A DNA stretch of 64,000 bases. It comes from Protonemura montana. Its lineage: Eukaryota; Arthropoda; Insecta; Plecoptera; Nemouridae. The notes beneath the pieces are model-generated. The model searched no databases and was not told the origin of the DNA. It was given only the letters and a program-made list of their open reading frames with translations. Of this stretch, positions 49,064 to 60,368 are shown one piece after another. The stretch is from assembly GCA_947568835.1 (NCBI GenBank), contig OX387610.1:17159050-17223049 (forward strand), given 5' to 3'. A program made the position numbers and the translations under genes. The number at the start of each line of letters is the position of its first letter. The first letter of the stretch is position 1.

Positions 49064-51283
49064 CTAGCTACCCAGACTCTCCAGACACTCTGCCTCGCTA
49101 GCCAGGCGCTCCAGACATTCTGCCACGCTAGCCAGACGCTCCAGACACTCTGATTCGCTACCCAGACGTTCAAGACACTTTGCCTCGCTCCCCAGACGCT
49201 CCAGACACTGTGCCTCGCTAGCCAGGCACTCCAGACACTCTGATTCACTACCCAGACGTTCCAGACACTTTGCCTCGCTACCCAGACGCTCCAGACTATC
49301 TGCAACGCTAGCCAGTGGCTCCAGCCACTCTGCCACGCTAGCTAGACGCTCCAGGCACTCTGCCTCGCTACTCAGACGCTCCAGACACTCTGCAATGCTA
49401 GCCAGACGCTCCAGACACTCTGCCACGCTAGCTAGATGCTCCAGACACTCTGATTCGCTACTTAGACGCTCCAGACACCTTGCCTCGCTACCCAGACACA
49501 CCAGACACTCTGCCTCGCTAGCTAAACGCTCCAGACACTCTGCCTTGCTACCCAGACCCTCCAGACACTCTGTCTCGCTAGCCATGCGCTCAAGAATTTC
49601 TGCCTCGCTACCCAGACGCTCCAGACTATCTGCCACGCTAGCCAGTGGCTCCAGACTATCTGCCACGCTAGCCAGAGGCTCCAGACACTCTGCCACGCTT
49701 GTTAGACAATCCAGACTTTCTGCCTTGCTAGCCAGGCGCTCCAGACACTCTGCCTCGCTAGCCAGACGCTCCAGACACTCTGCCTCGTTAGCCAGGCGCT
49801 TCAGAAGCTCTGCCTCGCTAGCCAGGCGCTCCAGACACTCTGCCATTCTAGCCAGACGCTCCAGACTATCTGCTACGCTAGCCAGAGGCTCCAGACACTC
49901 TGCCACGCTAAATAGACGCTCCAGACACTCTGCCTTGCTACCCAGAATCTCCAGACACTTTGCCTCGCTACCCAGACGCTCCAGACTATCTGCAACGCTA
50001 GCCAGTGGCTCCAGCCACTCTGCCACGCTAGCTAGACGCTCCAGGCACTCTGCCTCGCTACTCAGACGCTCCAGACACTCTGCAATGCTAGCCAGACGCT
50101 CCAGACACTCTGCCACGCTAGCTAGACGCTCCAGACACTCTGATTCGCTACTTAGACGCTCCAGACACCTTGCCTCGCTACCCAGACACACCAGACACTC
50201 TAGCTCGCTAGCTAAACGCTCCAGACACTCTGCCTTGCTACCCAGACCCTCCAGACACTCTGTCTCGCTAGCCATGCGCTCAAGAATTTCTGCCTCGCTA
50301 CCCAGACGCTCCAGACTATCTGCCACGCTAGCCAGTGGCTCCAGACTATCTGCCACGCTAGCCAGAGGCTCCAGACACTCTGCCACGCTTGTTAGACAAT
50401 CCAGACTTTCTGCCTTGCTAGCCAGGCGCTCCAGACACTCTGCCTCGCTAGCCAGACGCTCCAGACACTCTGCCTCGTTAGCCAGGCGCTTCAGAAGCTC
50501 TGCCTCGCTAGCCAGGCGCTCCAGACACTCTGCCATTCTAGCCAGACGCTCCAGACTATCTGCTACGCTAGCCAGAGGCTCCAGACACTCTGCCACGCTA
50601 AATAGACGCTCCAGACACTCTGCCTTGCTACCCAGAATCTCCAGACACTCTGCCTCGCTAGCCAGGCGCTCCAGACACTCTGCCTCGCTACCCAGACGCT
50701 TTAGACTATCTGCCACGCTAGCCAGTGGCTCAAGACACTCTGCCACGCTAGCTAGACGCTCCAGGCACTCTGCCTCGCTACTTAGACGCTCCAGAAACTC
50801 TGCCTCACTAGCCAGGCACTCCAGACACTCTGGCTCGCTACTTAGACGATCCAGACACTCTGCCTCCCTAGCCAGCCGCTCCAGACACTCTGCCATGCTA
50901 GCCAGAGATTTCAGACACTCTGCTACGCTAGCTAGACGCTCCAGACACTCTGCCACGCTAGCTAGACGCTCCAGACACTCTGCCTTGCTACTTAGACCCT
51001 CCAGACACTCTGCCTCGCTAGCCAGGCGCTCCAGACACTCTGCCTCGCTACCCAGACGCTCCAGACTATTTGCCACGCTAGCCAGTGGCTCCAGACTATC
51101 TGCCACGCTAGCCAGAGGCTGCAGACACTCTGCAACGCTAGCCAGACGCTCCAGACACTCTGCCACGCTAGCCAGAGGCTGAAGACACTCTGCAATGCTA
51201 GCCAGGCGCTCCAGACACTCTGCCTCGCTAGCCAGCCGCTCCAGACACTCTGCCATGCTAGCCAGACGCTTCAGACACTCTGG
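49064..51283. repeat. R unit C (2,220 bp: unit A plus an internal 690-bp duplication)
   Basis: Length is 1,530 + 690. Segments 49,261-49,950 and 49,951-50,640 are consecutive versions of one 690-bp block (23 monomers); for example the CTTGTTAGACAATCC unit occurs near 49,698 and 50,388. The two versions differ at diagnostic sites: GCTAGATGCTCC and CTCTGCCTCGCTAGCTAAACG-like in the first, GCTAGACGCTCC and CTCTAGCTCGC in the second. The minus strand is open for 730 codons. Confidence 0.85.
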
Positions 51284-52813
51284 CTAGCTACCCAGACTCT
51301 CCAGACACTCTGCCTCGCTAGCCAGGCGCTCCAGACATTCTGCCACGCTAGCCAGACGCTCCAGACACTCTGATTCGCTACCCAGACGTTCAAGACACTT
51401 TGCCTCGCTCCCCAGACGCTCCAGACACTGTGCCTCGCTAGCCAGGCACTCCAGACACTCTGATTCACTACCCAGACGTTCCAGACACTTTGCCTCGCTA
51501 CCCAGACGCTCCAGACTATCTGCAACGCTAGCCAGTGGCTCCAGCCACTCTGCCACGCTAGCTAGACGCTCCAGGCACTCTGCCTCGCTACTCAGACGCT
51601 CCAGACACTCTGCAATGCTAGCCAGACGCTCCAGACACTCTGCCACGCTAGCTAGATGCTCCAGACACTCTGATTCGCTACTTAGACGCTCCAGACACCT
51701 TGCCTCGCTACCCAGACACACCAGACACTCTGCCTCGCTAGCTAAACGCTCCAGACACTCTGCCTTGCTACCCAGACCCTCCAGACACTCTGTCTCGCTA
51801 GCCATGCGCTCAAGAATTTCTGCCTCGCTACCCAGACGCTCCAGACTATCTGCCACGCTAGCCAGTGGCTCCAGACTATCTGCCACGCTAGCCAGAGGCT
51901 CCAGACACTCTGCCACGCTTGTTAGACAATCCAGACTTTCTGCCTTGCTAGCCAGGCGCTCCAGACACTCTGCCTCGCTAGCCAGACGCTCCAGACACTC
52001 TGCCTCGTTAGCCAGGCGCTTCAGAAGCTCTGCCTCGCTAGCCAGGCGCTCCAGACACTCTGCCATTCTAGCCAGACGCTCCAGACTATCTGCTACGCTA
52101 GCCAGAGGCTCCAGACACTCTGCCACGCTAAATAGACGCTCCAGACACTCTGCCTTGCTACCCAGAATCTCCAGACACTCTGCCTCGCTAGCCAGGCGCT
52201 CCAGACACTCTGCCTCGCTACCCAGACGCTTTAGACTATCTGCCACGCTAGCCAGTGGCTCAAGACACTCTGCCACGCTAGCTAGACGCTCCAGGCACTC
52301 TGCCTCGCTACTTAGACGCTCCAGAAACTCTGCCTCACTAGCCAGGCACTCCAGACACTCTGGCTCGCTACTTAGACGATCCAGACACTCTGCCTCCCTA
52401 GCCAGCCGCTCCAGACACTCTGCCATGCTAGCCAGAGATTTCAGACACTCTGCTACGCTAGCTAGACGCTCCAGACACTCTGCCACGCTAGCTAGACGCT
52501 CCAGACACTCTGCCTTGCTACTTAGACCCTCCAGACACTCTGCCTCGCTAGCCAGGCGCTCCAGACACTCTGCCTCGCTACCCAGACGCTCCAGACTATT
52601 TGCCACGCTAGCCAGTGGCTCCAGACTATCTGCCACGCTAGCCAGAGGCTGCAGACACTCTGCAACGCTAGCCAGACGCTCCAGACACTCTGCCACGCTA
52701 GCCAGAGGCTGAAGACACTCTGCAATGCTAGCCAGGCGCTCCAGACACTCTGCCTCGCTAGCCAGCCGCTCCAGACACTCTGCCATGCTAGCCAGACGCT
52801 TCAGACACTCTGG
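51284..52813. repeat. R unit A, copy 3 (1,530 bp)
   Basis: Directly followed by copy 4 at +1,530 with no difference seen by eye; same 500-codon minus translation as copies 1 and 2. Confidence 0.85.
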
Positions 52814-54343
52814 CTAGCTACCCAGACTCTCCAGACACTCTGCCTCGCTAGCCAGGCGCTCCAGACATTCTGCCACGCTAGCCAGACGCTCCAGACACTC
52901 TGATTCGCTACCCAGACGTTCAAGACACTTTGCCTCGCTCCCCAGACGCTCCAGACACTGTGCCTCGCTAGCCAGGCACTCCAGACACTCTGATTCACTA
53001 CCCAGACGTTCCAGACACTTTGCCTCGCTACCCAGACGCTCCAGACTATCTGCAACGCTAGCCAGTGGCTCCAGCCACTCTGCCACGCTAGCTAGACGCT
53101 CCAGGCACTCTGCCTCGCTACTCAGACGCTCCAGACACTCTGCAATGCTAGCCAGACGCTCCAGACACTCTGCCACGCTAGCTAGATGCTCCAGACACTC
53201 TGATTCGCTACTTAGACGCTCCAGACACCTTGCCTCGCTACCCAGACACACCAGACACTCTGCCTCGCTAGCTAAACGCTCCAGACACTCTGCCTTGCTA
53301 CCCAGACCCTCCAGACACTCTGTCTCGCTAGCCATGCGCTCAAGAATTTCTGCCTCGCTACCCAGACGCTCCAGACTATCTGCCACGCTAGCCAGTGGCT
53401 CCAGACTATCTGCCACGCTAGCCAGAGGCTCCAGACACTCTGCCACGCTTGTTAGACAATCCAGACTTTCTGCCTTGCTAGCCAGGCGCTCCAGACACTC
53501 TGCCTCGCTAGCCAGACGCTCCAGACACTCTGCCTCGTTAGCCAGGCGCTTCAGAAGCTCTGCCTCGCTAGCCAGGCGCTCCAGACACTCTGCCATTCTA
53601 GCCAGACGCTCCAGACTATCTGCTACGCTAGCCAGAGGCTCCAGACACTCTGCCACGCTAAATAGACGCTCCAGACACTCTGCCTTGCTACCCAGAATCT
53701 CCAGACACTCTGCCTCGCTAGCCAGGCGCTCCAGACACTCTGCCTCGCTACCCAGACGCTTTAGACTATCTGCCACGCTAGCCAGTGGCTCAAGACACTC
53801 TGCCACGCTAGCTAGACGCTCCAGGCACTCTGCCTCGCTACTTAGACGCTCCAGAAACTCTGCCTCACTAGCCAGGCACTCCAGACACTCTGGCTCGCTA
53901 CTTAGACGATCCAGACACTCTGCCTCCCTAGCCAGCCGCTCCAGACACTCTGCCATGCTAGCCAGAGATTTCAGACACTCTGCTACGCTAGCTAGACGCT
54001 CCAGACACTCTGCCACGCTAGCTAGACGCTCCAGACACTCTGCCTTGCTACTTAGACCCTCCAGACACTCTGCCTCGCTAGCCAGGCGCTCCAGACACTC
54101 TGCCTCGCTACCCAGACGCTCCAGACTATTTGCCACGCTAGCCAGTGGCTCCAGACTATCTGCCACGCTAGCCAGAGGCTGCAGACACTCTGCAACGCTA
54201 GCCAGACGCTCCAGACACTCTGCCACGCTAGCCAGAGGCTGAAGACACTCTGCAATGCTAGCCAGGCGCTCCAGACACTCTGCCTCGCTAGCCAGCCGCT
54301 CCAGACACTCTGCCATGCTAGCCAGACGCTTCAGACACTCTGG
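52814..54343. repeat. R unit A, copy 4 (1,530 bp)
   Basis: Second member of a directly adjacent pair of 1,530-bp units. Relative to copy 1 (41,654) it lies at the 11,160-bp offset of the large duplication. Confidence 0.85.
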
Positions 54344-57300
54344 CTAGCTACCCAGACTCTCCAGACACTCTGCCTTGCTAGCCAGGCGCTCCAGACACTC
54401 TGCCTCGCTAGCCAGACGCTCCAGACACTCTGCCTCGTTAGCCAGGCGCTTCAGAAGCTCTGCCTCGCTAGCCAGGCGCTCCAGACACTCTGCCATTCTA
54501 GCCAGACGCTCCAGACTATCTGCTACGCTAGCCAGAGGCTCCAGACACTCTGCCACGCTAAATAGACGCTCCAGACACTCTGCCTTGCTACCCAGAATCT
54601 CCAGACACTTTGCCTCGCTACCCAGACGCTCCAGACTATCTGCAACGCTAGCCAGTGGCTCCAGCCACTCTGCCACGCTAGCTAGACGCTCCAGGCACTC
54701 TGCCTCGCTACTCAGACGCTCCAGACACTCTGCAATGCTAGCCAGACGCTCCAGACACTCTGCCACGCTAGCTAGACGCTCCAGACACTCTGATTCGCTA
54801 CTTAGACGCTCCAGACACCTTGCCTCGCTACCCAGACACACCAGACACTCTAGCTCGCTAGCTAAACGCTCCAGACACTCTGCCTTGCTACCCAGACCCT
54901 CCAGACACTCTGCCTCCCTAGCCAGCCGCTCCAGACACTCTGCCATGCTAGCCAGAGATTTCAGACACTCTGCTACGCTAGCTAGACGCTCCAGACACTC
55001 TGCCACGCTAGCTAGACGCTCCAGACACTCTGCCTTGCTACTAAGACCCTCCAGACACTCTGCCTCGCTAGCCAGGCGCTCCAGACACTCTTCCTCGCTA
55101 CCCAGACGCTCCAGACTATTTGCCACGCTAGCCAGAGGCTCCAGACACTCTGCCACGCTAGCCAGACGCTCCAGACACTCTGCCTCGCTAGCCAGGCGCT
55201 CCAGACACTCTGCCTCGCTATCCAGACGCTCCAGACACTCTGCCTCGCTAGCCAGCCTCTCCAGACACTCTGCAATGCTAGCCAGACGCTCCAGACTTTC
55301 TGCCACGCTAGCCAGAGGTTTAAAACACTCTGCTACGCTAGCTAGACGCTCCAGACACTCTGCCTTGCTACCCAGACCCTCCAGACACTCTGCCTTGCTA
55401 CCCAGACCCTCCAGACACTCTGCCTCGCTAGCCAGGCGCTCCAGACACGCTGCCTCGCTACCCAGACGCTCCAGACTATCAGCCACGCTAGCCAGTGGCT
55501 CCAGATTATCTGCCACGCTAGCCAGACGCTCCAGACACTCTGCCTCGCTAGCCAGACGCTCCAGACTTTCTGCCACGCTAGCCAGAGGTTTTAGACACTC
55601 TGCTACGCTAGCTAGACGCTCCAGACACTCTGCGTCGCTAGCTTGACGCTCCAGACACTCTGCCTTGCTACCCAGACCCTCCAGACACTCTGCCCCGCTA
55701 GCCTGGCGCTCCAGACACTCTGCCTCGCGACCCAGACGCTCCAGACACTCTGCCTCGCTACCCAGACGCTCCAGACTATCTGCTACGCTAGCCAAAGGCC
55801 CCAGACACTCTGCGACGCTAGCTAGACGCTCCAGACACTCTGCCTTGCTAGCCAGGCGCTCCAGACACTCTGCCTCGCTAGCCAGCCGCTTCAGACACTC
55901 TGCTACGCTACCCTGACGCTCCAGACTATCAGCCACGCTAGCCAGTGGCTCCAGATTATCTGCCACGCTAGCCAGAGGCTCCAGACACTCTGCCACGCTA
56001 AATAGACGCTCCAGACACTCTGCCTTGCTACCCAGAATCTCCAGACACTCTGCCTCGCTAGCCAGGCGCTCCAGACACTCTGCCTCGCTACCCAGACGCT
56101 TTAGACTATCTGCCACGCTAGCCAGTGGCTCCAGACACTCTGCCACGCTAGCTAGACGTTCCAGGCACTCTGCCTCGCTACTTAGACGCTCCAGAAACTC
56201 TGCCTCACTAGCCAGGCACTCCAGACACTCTGGCTCGCTACCCAGACGATCCAGACACTCTGCCTCCCTAGCCAGCCGCTCCAGACACTCTGCCATGCTA
56301 GCCAGAGATTTCAGACACTCTGCTACGCTAGCCAGACGCTCCAGACACTCTGCCACGCTAGCCAGAGGCTGAAGACACTCTGCAATGCTAGCCAGACGCT
56401 CCAGACACTCTGCCACGCTAGCTAGACGCTCCAGACACTCTGATTCGCTACTTAGACGCTCCAGACACCTTGCCTCGCTACCCAGACGCTCCAGACACTC
56501 TGCCTCGCTACCTAGACGCTTCAGACTATCTGCCACGCTAATCAGTGGCTCCAGACACTCTGCCACGCTAGCTAGACGCTCCAGGCACTCTGTCTCGCTA
56601 CTTAGACGCTCCAGACACTGTGCCTCGCTAGCCAGGCACTCCAGACACTCTGATTCACTACCCAGACGTTCCAGACACTTTGCCTCGCTACCCAGACGCT
56701 CCAGACTATCTGCAACGCTAGCCAGTGGCTCCAGCCACTCTGCCACGCTAGCTAGACGCTCCAGGCACTCTGCCTCGCTACTCAGACGCTCCAGACACTC
56801 TGCAATGCTAGCCAGACGCTCCAGACACTCTGCCACGCTAGCTAGATGCTCCAGACACTCTGATTCGCTACTTAGACGCTCCAGACACCTTGCCTCGCTA
56901 CCCAGACACACCAGACACTCTGCCTCGCTAGCTAAACGCTCCAGACACTCTGCCTTGCTACCCAGACCCTCCAGACACTCTGTCTCGCTAGCCATGCGCT
57001 CAAGAATTTCTGCCTCGCTACCCAGACGCTCCAGACTATCTGCCACGCTAGCCAGTGGCTCCAGACTATCTGCCACGCTAGCCAGAGGCTCCAGACACTC
57101 TGCCACGCTTGTTAGACAATCCAGACTTTCTGCCTTGCTAGCCAGGCGCTCCAGACACTCTGCCTCGCTAGCCAGACGCTCCAGACACTCTGCCTCGTTA
57201 GCCAGGCGCTTCAGAAGCTCTGCCTCGCTAGCCAGGCGCTCCAGACACTCTGCCATTCTAGCCAGACGCTCCAGACTATCTGCTACGCTAGCCAGAGGCT

Positions 57301-58666
57301 CCAGACACTCTGCCACGCTAAATAGACGCTCCAGACACTCTGCCTTGCTACCCAGAATCTCCAGACACTTTGCCTCGCTACCCAGACGCTCCAGACTATC
57401 TGCAACGCTAGCCAGTGGCTCCAGCCACTCTGCCACGCTAGCTAGACGCTCCAGGCACTCTGCCTCGCTACTCAGACGCTCCAGACACTCTGCAATGCTA
57501 GCCAGACGCTCCAGACACTCTGCCACGCTAGCTAGACGCTCCAGACACTCTGATTCGCTACTTAGACGCTCCAGACACCTTGCCTCGCTACCCAGACACA
57601 CCAGACACTCTAGCTCGCTAGCTAAACGCTCCAGACACTCTGCCTTGCTACCCAGACCCTCCAGACACTCTGTCTCGCTAGCCATGCGCTCAAGAATTTC
57701 TGCCTCGCTACCCAGACGCTCCAGACTATCTGCCACGCTAGCCAGTGGCTCCAGACTATCTGCCACGCTAGCCAGAGGCTCCAGACACTCTGCCACGCTT
57801 GTTAGACAATCCAGACTTTCTGCCTTGCTAGCCAGGCGCTCCAGACACTCTGCCTCGCTAGCCAGACGCTCCAGACACTCTGCCTCGTTAGCCAGGCGCT
57901 TCAGAAGCTCTGCCTCGCTAGCCAGGCGCTCCAGACACTCTGCCATTCTAGCCAGACGCTCCAGACTATCTGCTACGCTAGCCAGAGGCTCCAGACACTC
58001 TGCCACGCTAAATAGACGCTCCAGACACTCTGCCTTGCTACCCAGAATCTCCAGACACTCTGCCTCGCTAGCCAGGCGCTCCAGACACTCTGCCTCGCTA
58101 CCCAGACGCTTTAGACTATCTGCCACGCTAGCCAGTGGCTCAAGACACTCTGCCACGCTAGCTAGACGCTCCAGGCACTCTGCCTCGCTACTTAGACGCT
58201 CCAGAAACTCTGCCTCACTAGCCAGGCACTCCAGACACTCTGGCTCGCTACTTAGACGATCCAGACACTCTGCCTCCCTAGCCAGCCGCTCCAGACACTC
58301 TGCCATGCTAGCCAGAGATTTCAGACACTCTGCTACGCTAGCTAGACGCTCCAGACACTCTGCCACGCTAGCTAGACGCTCCAGACACTCTGCCTTGCTA
58401 CTTAGACCCTCCAGACACTCTGCCTCGCTAGCCAGGCGCTCCAGACACTCTGCCTCGCTACCCAGACGCTCCAGACTATTTGCCACGCTAGCCAGTGGCT
58501 CCAGACTATCTGCCACGCTAGCCAGAGGCTGCAGACACTCTGCAACGCTAGCCAGACGCTCCAGACACTCTGCCACGCTAGCCAGAGGCTGAAGACACTC
58601 TGCAATGCTAGCCAGGCGCTCCAGACACTCTGCCTCGCTAGCCAGCCGCTCCAGACACTCTGCCAT
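54344..58666 (-). other. Longest minus-strand open run, copy 2 (1,440 codons); coding status doubtful
   Basis: Duplicate of the run at 43,184-47,506, same length, with two residue differences visible: a Cys-Leu-Lys that becomes Cys-Phe-Lys, and an Asp that becomes Glu. Both copies remain open, but with so few changes since duplication that openness says nothing about selection. The arguments for and against coding are as for copy 1. Confidence 0.15.
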
Positions 58667-58693
58667 GCTAGCCAGACGCTTCAGACACTCTGG
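54344..58693. repeat. R unit B, copy 2 (4,350 bp, chimeric)
   Basis: Matches 43,184-47,533 at an offset of 11,160 bp, including the M-type patch (CTGCGACGCTAGC at 55,811). Differences seen by eye: two bases at 55,322-55,324 (GTTTAAAACAC versus GTTTTAGACAC), one at 56,054 and one at 56,603. Confidence 0.85.
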
Positions 58694-60223
58694 CTAGCTA
58701 CCCAGACTCTCCAGACACTCTGCCTCGCTAGCCAGGCGCTCCAGACATTCTGCCACGCTAGCCAGACGCTCCAGACACTCTGATTCGCTACCCAGACGTT
58801 CAAGACACTTTGCCTCGCTCCCCAGACGCTCCAGACACTGTGCCTCGCTAGCCAGGCACTCCAGACACTCTGATTCACTACCCAGACGTTCCAGACACTT
58901 TGCCTCGCTACCCAGACGCTCCAGACTATCTGCAACGCTAGCCAGTGGCTCCAGCCACTCTGCCACGCTAGCTAGACGCTCCAGGCACTCTGCCTCGCTA
59001 CTCAGACGCTCCAGACACTCTGCAATGCTAGCCAGACGCTCCAGACACTCTGCCACGCTAGCTAGATGCTCCAGACACTCTGATTCGCTACTTAGACGCT
59101 CCAGACACCTTGCCTCGCTACCCAGACACACCAGACACTCTGCCTCGCTAGCTAAACGCTCCAGACACTCTGCCTTGCTACCCAGACCCTCCAGACACTC
59201 TGTCTCGCTAGCCATGCGCTCAAGAATTTCTGCCTCGCTACCCAGACGCTCCAGACTATCTGCCACGCTAGCCAGTGGCTCCAGACTATCTGCCACGCTA
59301 GCCAGAGGCTCCAGACACTCTGCCACGCTTGTTAGACAATCCAGACTTTCTGCCTTGCTAGCCAGGCGCTCCAGACACTCTGCCTCGCTAGCCAGACGCT
59401 CCAGACACTCTGCCTCGTTAGCCAGGCGCTTCAGAAGCTCTGCCTCGCTAGCCAGGCGCTCCAGACACTCTGCCATTCTAGCCAGACGCTCCAGACTATC
59501 TGCTACGCTAGCCAGAGGCTCCAGACACTCTGCCACGCTAAATAGACGCTCCAGACACTCTGCCTTGCTACCCAGAATCTCCAGACACTCTGCCTCGCTA
59601 GCCAGGCGCTCCAGACACTCTGCCTCGCTACCCAGACGCTTTAGACTATCTGCCACGCTAGCCAGTGGCTCCAGACACTCTGCCACGCTAGCTAGACGCT
59701 CCAGGCACTCTGCCTCGCTACTTAGACGCTCCAGAAACTCTGCCTCACTAGCCAGGCACTCCAGACACTCTGGCTCGCTACTTAGACGATCCAGACACTC
59801 TGCCTCCCTAGCCAGCCGCTCCAGACACTCTGCCATGCTAGCCAGAGATTTCAGACACTCTGCTACGCTAGCTAGACGCTCCAGACACTCTGCCACGCTA
59901 GCTAGACGCTCCAGACACTCTGCCTTGCTACTTAGACCCTCCAGACACTCTGCCTCGCTAGCCAGGCGCTCCAGACACTCTGCCTCGCTACCCAGACGCT
60001 CCAGACTATTTGCCACGCTAGCCAGTGGCTCCAGACTATCTGCCACGCTAGCCAGAGGCTGCAGACACTCTGCAACGCTAGCCAGACGCTCCAGACACTC
60101 TGCCACGCTAGCCAGAGGCTGAAGACACTCTGCAATGCTAGCCAGGCGCTCCAGACACTCTGCCTCGCTAGCCAGCCGCTCCAGACACTCTGCCATGCTA
60201 GCCAGACGCTTCAGACACTCTGG
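58694..60223. repeat. R unit A, copy 5 (1,530 bp)
   Basis: Last full 1,530-bp unit in the window. It carries CTCCAGACACTC at 59,670, where the earlier copies have CTCAAGACACTC, a change that is silent in the minus frame. The next delimiter at 60,224 leads into R-type sequence for about 145 bp and then into an M copy. Confidence 0.85.
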
Positions 60224-60368
60224 CTAGCTACCCAGACTCTCCAGACACTCTGCCTCGCTAGCCAGGCGCTCCAGACATTCTGCCACGCTAGCCAGACGCT
60301 CCAGACACTCTGATTCGCTACCCAGACGTTCAAGACACTTTGCCTCGCTCCCCAGACGCTCCAGACAC

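Larger units (their letters stand above)
34229..60368. repeat. Right domain: homogeneous R higher-order repeats
   Basis: The domain keeps strict 30-bp register throughout; I found no indel that is not a multiple of 30. A TAG-bearing unit (CTGGCTAGCTACCCAGACTC on the plus strand) recurs as a delimiter with minus-strand TAG at 34,304, 35,954, 37,784, 37,814, 39,374, 39,404, 41,654, 43,184, 47,534, 49,064, 51,284, 52,814, 54,344, 58,694 and 60,224. Spacing is 1,530 bp or larger multiples of 30. Strings between delimiters are nearly identical, so this is the most recently amplified or homogenised part of the array. Confidence 0.85.

Noticed and set aside
34004-60226. Alternative genetic code (TAG read as Glu or Gln), which would join the right domain into one open frame of more than 28 kb
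   Set aside because: Elsewhere in the same frame TAA (3,002, 6,067, 8,269) and TGA (10,429) also occur, along with 1- and 2-nt length changes. The TAG copies are one lineage, so they are no independent evidence of reassignment.
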